This document shows, one piece after another, positions 63,056 through 64,000 of a stretch of DNA of 64,000 nucleotides. The translations under genes were made by a program, and so were the position numbers. The DNA is from Gammaproteobacteria bacterium. GTDB lineage: Bacteria > Pseudomonadota > Gammaproteobacteria > Pseudomonadales > Azotimanducaceae. Position 1 is the stretch's first letter. Every line of letters starts with the position of its first letter. Below the pieces are notes generated by a model. It was not told the DNA's origin. It saw only the letters and a program-made list of their open reading frames with translations, and made no database searches. Location of the stretch: positions 394,458 to 458,457 of the forward strand of contig JAJFJZ010000013.1 in the NCBI GenBank assembly GCA_021773565.1. The letters are read 5' to 3'.

Positions 63056-63114
63056 CCCTGAATGCAAAGCATTGATTAAAGCGTGGCTCTTTCCCGATCA
63101 ACATAACTATTTCG

Positions 63115-63138
63115 ATGTTCAGTGCACTTGCTGAACAT
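63115..63138. terminator. Possible hairpin in convergent intergenic region
   Basis: ATGTTCAG (63115-63122) and CTGAACAT (63131-63138) form an 8-bp perfect stem with an 8-base loop, between the P450 gene and a convergent gene. The site is where a two-way terminator would be, but neither side has a T tract, so it may be Rho-dependent or another signal. Confidence 0.45.
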
Positions 63139-63142
63139 TGGG

Positions 63143-63685
63143 TCACTGCAGCGCGTCAGATAACTCAGCATCCCAATGAAAAACATCATCGGTAAAAGCC
63201 TTCAGGCAAAATAAAACCGTAGAGACCATGCCCCAGAGAAGGCCAACTACAACCCCGGCATCGAGTAATCCTCGCCAGGGTTGTGGCATAAACTGAAATG
63301 AAAGAATGAACACAACAATCATCGCGGTTAACGCAAATGTAGCAATAACGCGGTTTTTGGTAGCACCAAAATAGCCCATACAAAACAACGGGGCGAGTAC
63401 AAGAAGTACAGGTGTAGCCCCACGTGACAAAAATCGGACACGCGCAGCAAATCGTGGTGAAAATTTTATCTGAAAGCCTTTATAGCCTTCGCTGTATGCC
63501 ATGAAAACCAGAAATACCACAAAAACCAGCCAATGCACCGGGTTCAATGGCATTTGAAAGGCATCAAGCGTATTGCCGCCCAGTCGCCAGACAGCAAAGC
63601 CAAGTAACAGGAGCAGACCCGTGATGCCCCACAGGGCCGCAATAATTCCGCTTAAGGTAGGGCGTTTAGATTTACCTTGACTCAT
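63143..63685 (-). CDS. Hypothetical multi-pass membrane protein
   Basis: A 180-residue protein from the ATG at 63685, where the basic start SQGKSKRPTL precedes the first helix. Segments near 12-32, 47-64, 86-104 and about 115-165 are hydrophobic, giving four to five membrane helices. The charged stretch YSEGYKGFQIKFSPRFAARVRFLS lies on one face between helices two and three. I recognise no named family. It converges on the P450 gene. Function unknown. Confidence 0.7.
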   Translation of the reverse strand: MSQGKSKRPTLSGIIAALWGITGLLLLLGFAVWRLGGNTLDAFQMPLNPVHWLVFVVFLVFMAYSEGYKGFQIKFSPRFAARVRFLSRGATPVLLVLAPLFCMGYFGATKNRVIATFALTAMIVVFILSFQFMPQPWRGLLDAGVVVGLLWGMVSTVLFCLKAFTDDVFHWDAELSDALQ

Positions 63686-63763
63686 ATGGACGGTGTTTTC
63701 TGGCTTTGGAGGAATGTGAGCAGCGCCCTGATAGTGGCAGATGTCTCGCACTCCATCAACCGC

Positions 63764-64000
63764 TCACTTCCCGCCCATAACTCCGGAAACGTAGTTTGAG
63801 CAATGAAAATGGATCATCTTCCACTCGCTTTCCAGCCGCTGCCAGACCTCAGTGGTGCGGCCCTCCTGGGCAACCTTGCCCAATGGTCCGAAATCTGCGG
63901 CGAGATCAATGATGTAGGTCACCAGCGCTGCGTCACCTATGATAGACACTGCATCATCTCGTGTCGTAACGGTGCCGGATTTTCCGGCCATCACGCCCGC
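63764..64000 (-). CDS. NTF2/SnoaL-like protein, C-terminal part (cut by window end)
   Basis: The frame runs off the window edge, so only the last 78 residues are seen. The end WKMIHFHCSN is typical of the CaMKII-association-domain/SnoaL_3 branch of the NTF2 fold, and the strand pattern (VSIIGDAALVTYIIDLAAD, then TTEVWQRLESEWK) fits. Its N-terminal 50-80 residues are probably outside the window. It lies on the same strand and 78 bases upstream of the hypothetical membrane protein. No function can be given. Confidence 0.65.
   Translation of the reverse strand, partial: AGVMAGKSGTVTTRDDAVSIIGDAALVTYIIDLAADFGPLGKVAQEGRTTEVWQRLESEWKMIHFHCSNYVSGVMGGK

Noticed and set aside
1..64000. CRISPR array, tRNA or rRNA gene, prophage or insertion sequence
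   Set aside because: I saw no direct-repeat/spacer pattern, cloverleaf, rRNA-like stretch, transposase or phage gene. This is reading by eye, so a short tRNA could be missed.

Overview
The window looks like chromosomal DNA of a Gram-negative heterotroph, most likely a marine gammaproteobacterium of the Spongiibacteraceae/Halieaceae kind. This rests on gene content (YbiT-type ABC-F, SelO, PurU, MelB-like GPH carrier, several lipoproteins and outer-membrane-type proteins, a TolB/TPR signalling protein), on mid-range GC by eye, and on Shine-Dalgarno-led starts. The taxonomic placement is inference. About 55 protein genes are packed tightly on both strands. I see no rRNA, tRNA, CRISPR array, insertion sequence or phage module.

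Layout. 1-7.6 kb: SnoaL-like protein and SDR; a Baeyer-Villiger monooxygenase (BVMO) followed by a CoA-transferase; a TetR, flavin hydroxylase and SDR operon, with a clear palindrome between tetR and a divergent AHSA1-type gene. 7.6-16.7 kb: SelO, carotenoid-cleavage-type oxygenase, small SnoaL protein, membrane and lipoprotein unknowns, YtcJ-type amidohydrolase, acyl-CoA ligase, alpha/beta hydrolase. 16.9-21.9 kb: a plant-like GDP-mannose 3',5'-epimerase followed by an unusual glycosyltransferase-like protein, then a DUF3089 hydrolase and a GMC oxidoreductase. 21.9-28.1 kb: D-aminoacylase-like amidohydrolase, crotonase, three SDRs (one without its catalytic residues) and a beta-propeller protein. 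28.2-30.5 kb: a divergent pair made of a possible GH130-like propeller and a distant paralogue of the glycosyltransferase-like protein. 30.6-38 kb: DUF5916 outer-membrane protein, EthA-type BVMO with a double CDGSH iron-sulfur protein, lactamase-fold hydrolase, proline-iminopeptidase-like lipoprotein, PurU. 38-49 kb: MDR reductase, acyl-CoA ligase and coupled hydrolase, GPH transporter, PQQ sugar dehydrogenase, third BVMO, FAD-linked oxidase, GST. 49-64 kb: TolB/TPR protein, DUF3025 protein, a redoxin/cytochrome c/copper monooxygenase/EF-hand protein, MarR with an MFS exporter, YbiT, a small membrane flavin-reductase-like protein with an S9 peptidase, homogentisate dioxygenase coupled to a P450, and an NTF2-like fragment.

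How the genes fit. Three BVMOs, five SDRs, two acyl-CoA ligases, a CoA-transferase, a crotonase, several alpha/beta hydrolases, a P450 and a flavin hydroxylase suggest oxidation of alicyclic, terpenoid or steroid-like alcohols and ketones to lactones, hydroxy acids and CoA esters. The substrate cannot be read from sequence. Several intergenic regions hold perfect inverted repeats at positions expected for operators, so the pieces may be separately regulated.

The least explained parts are the GDP-mannose epimerase/glycosyltransferase-like genes with their distant second locus, the multidomain copper protein, and two enzyme homologues that lack catalytic residues (SDR at 26.2-27.0 kb, hydrolase at 40.7-41.5 kb).
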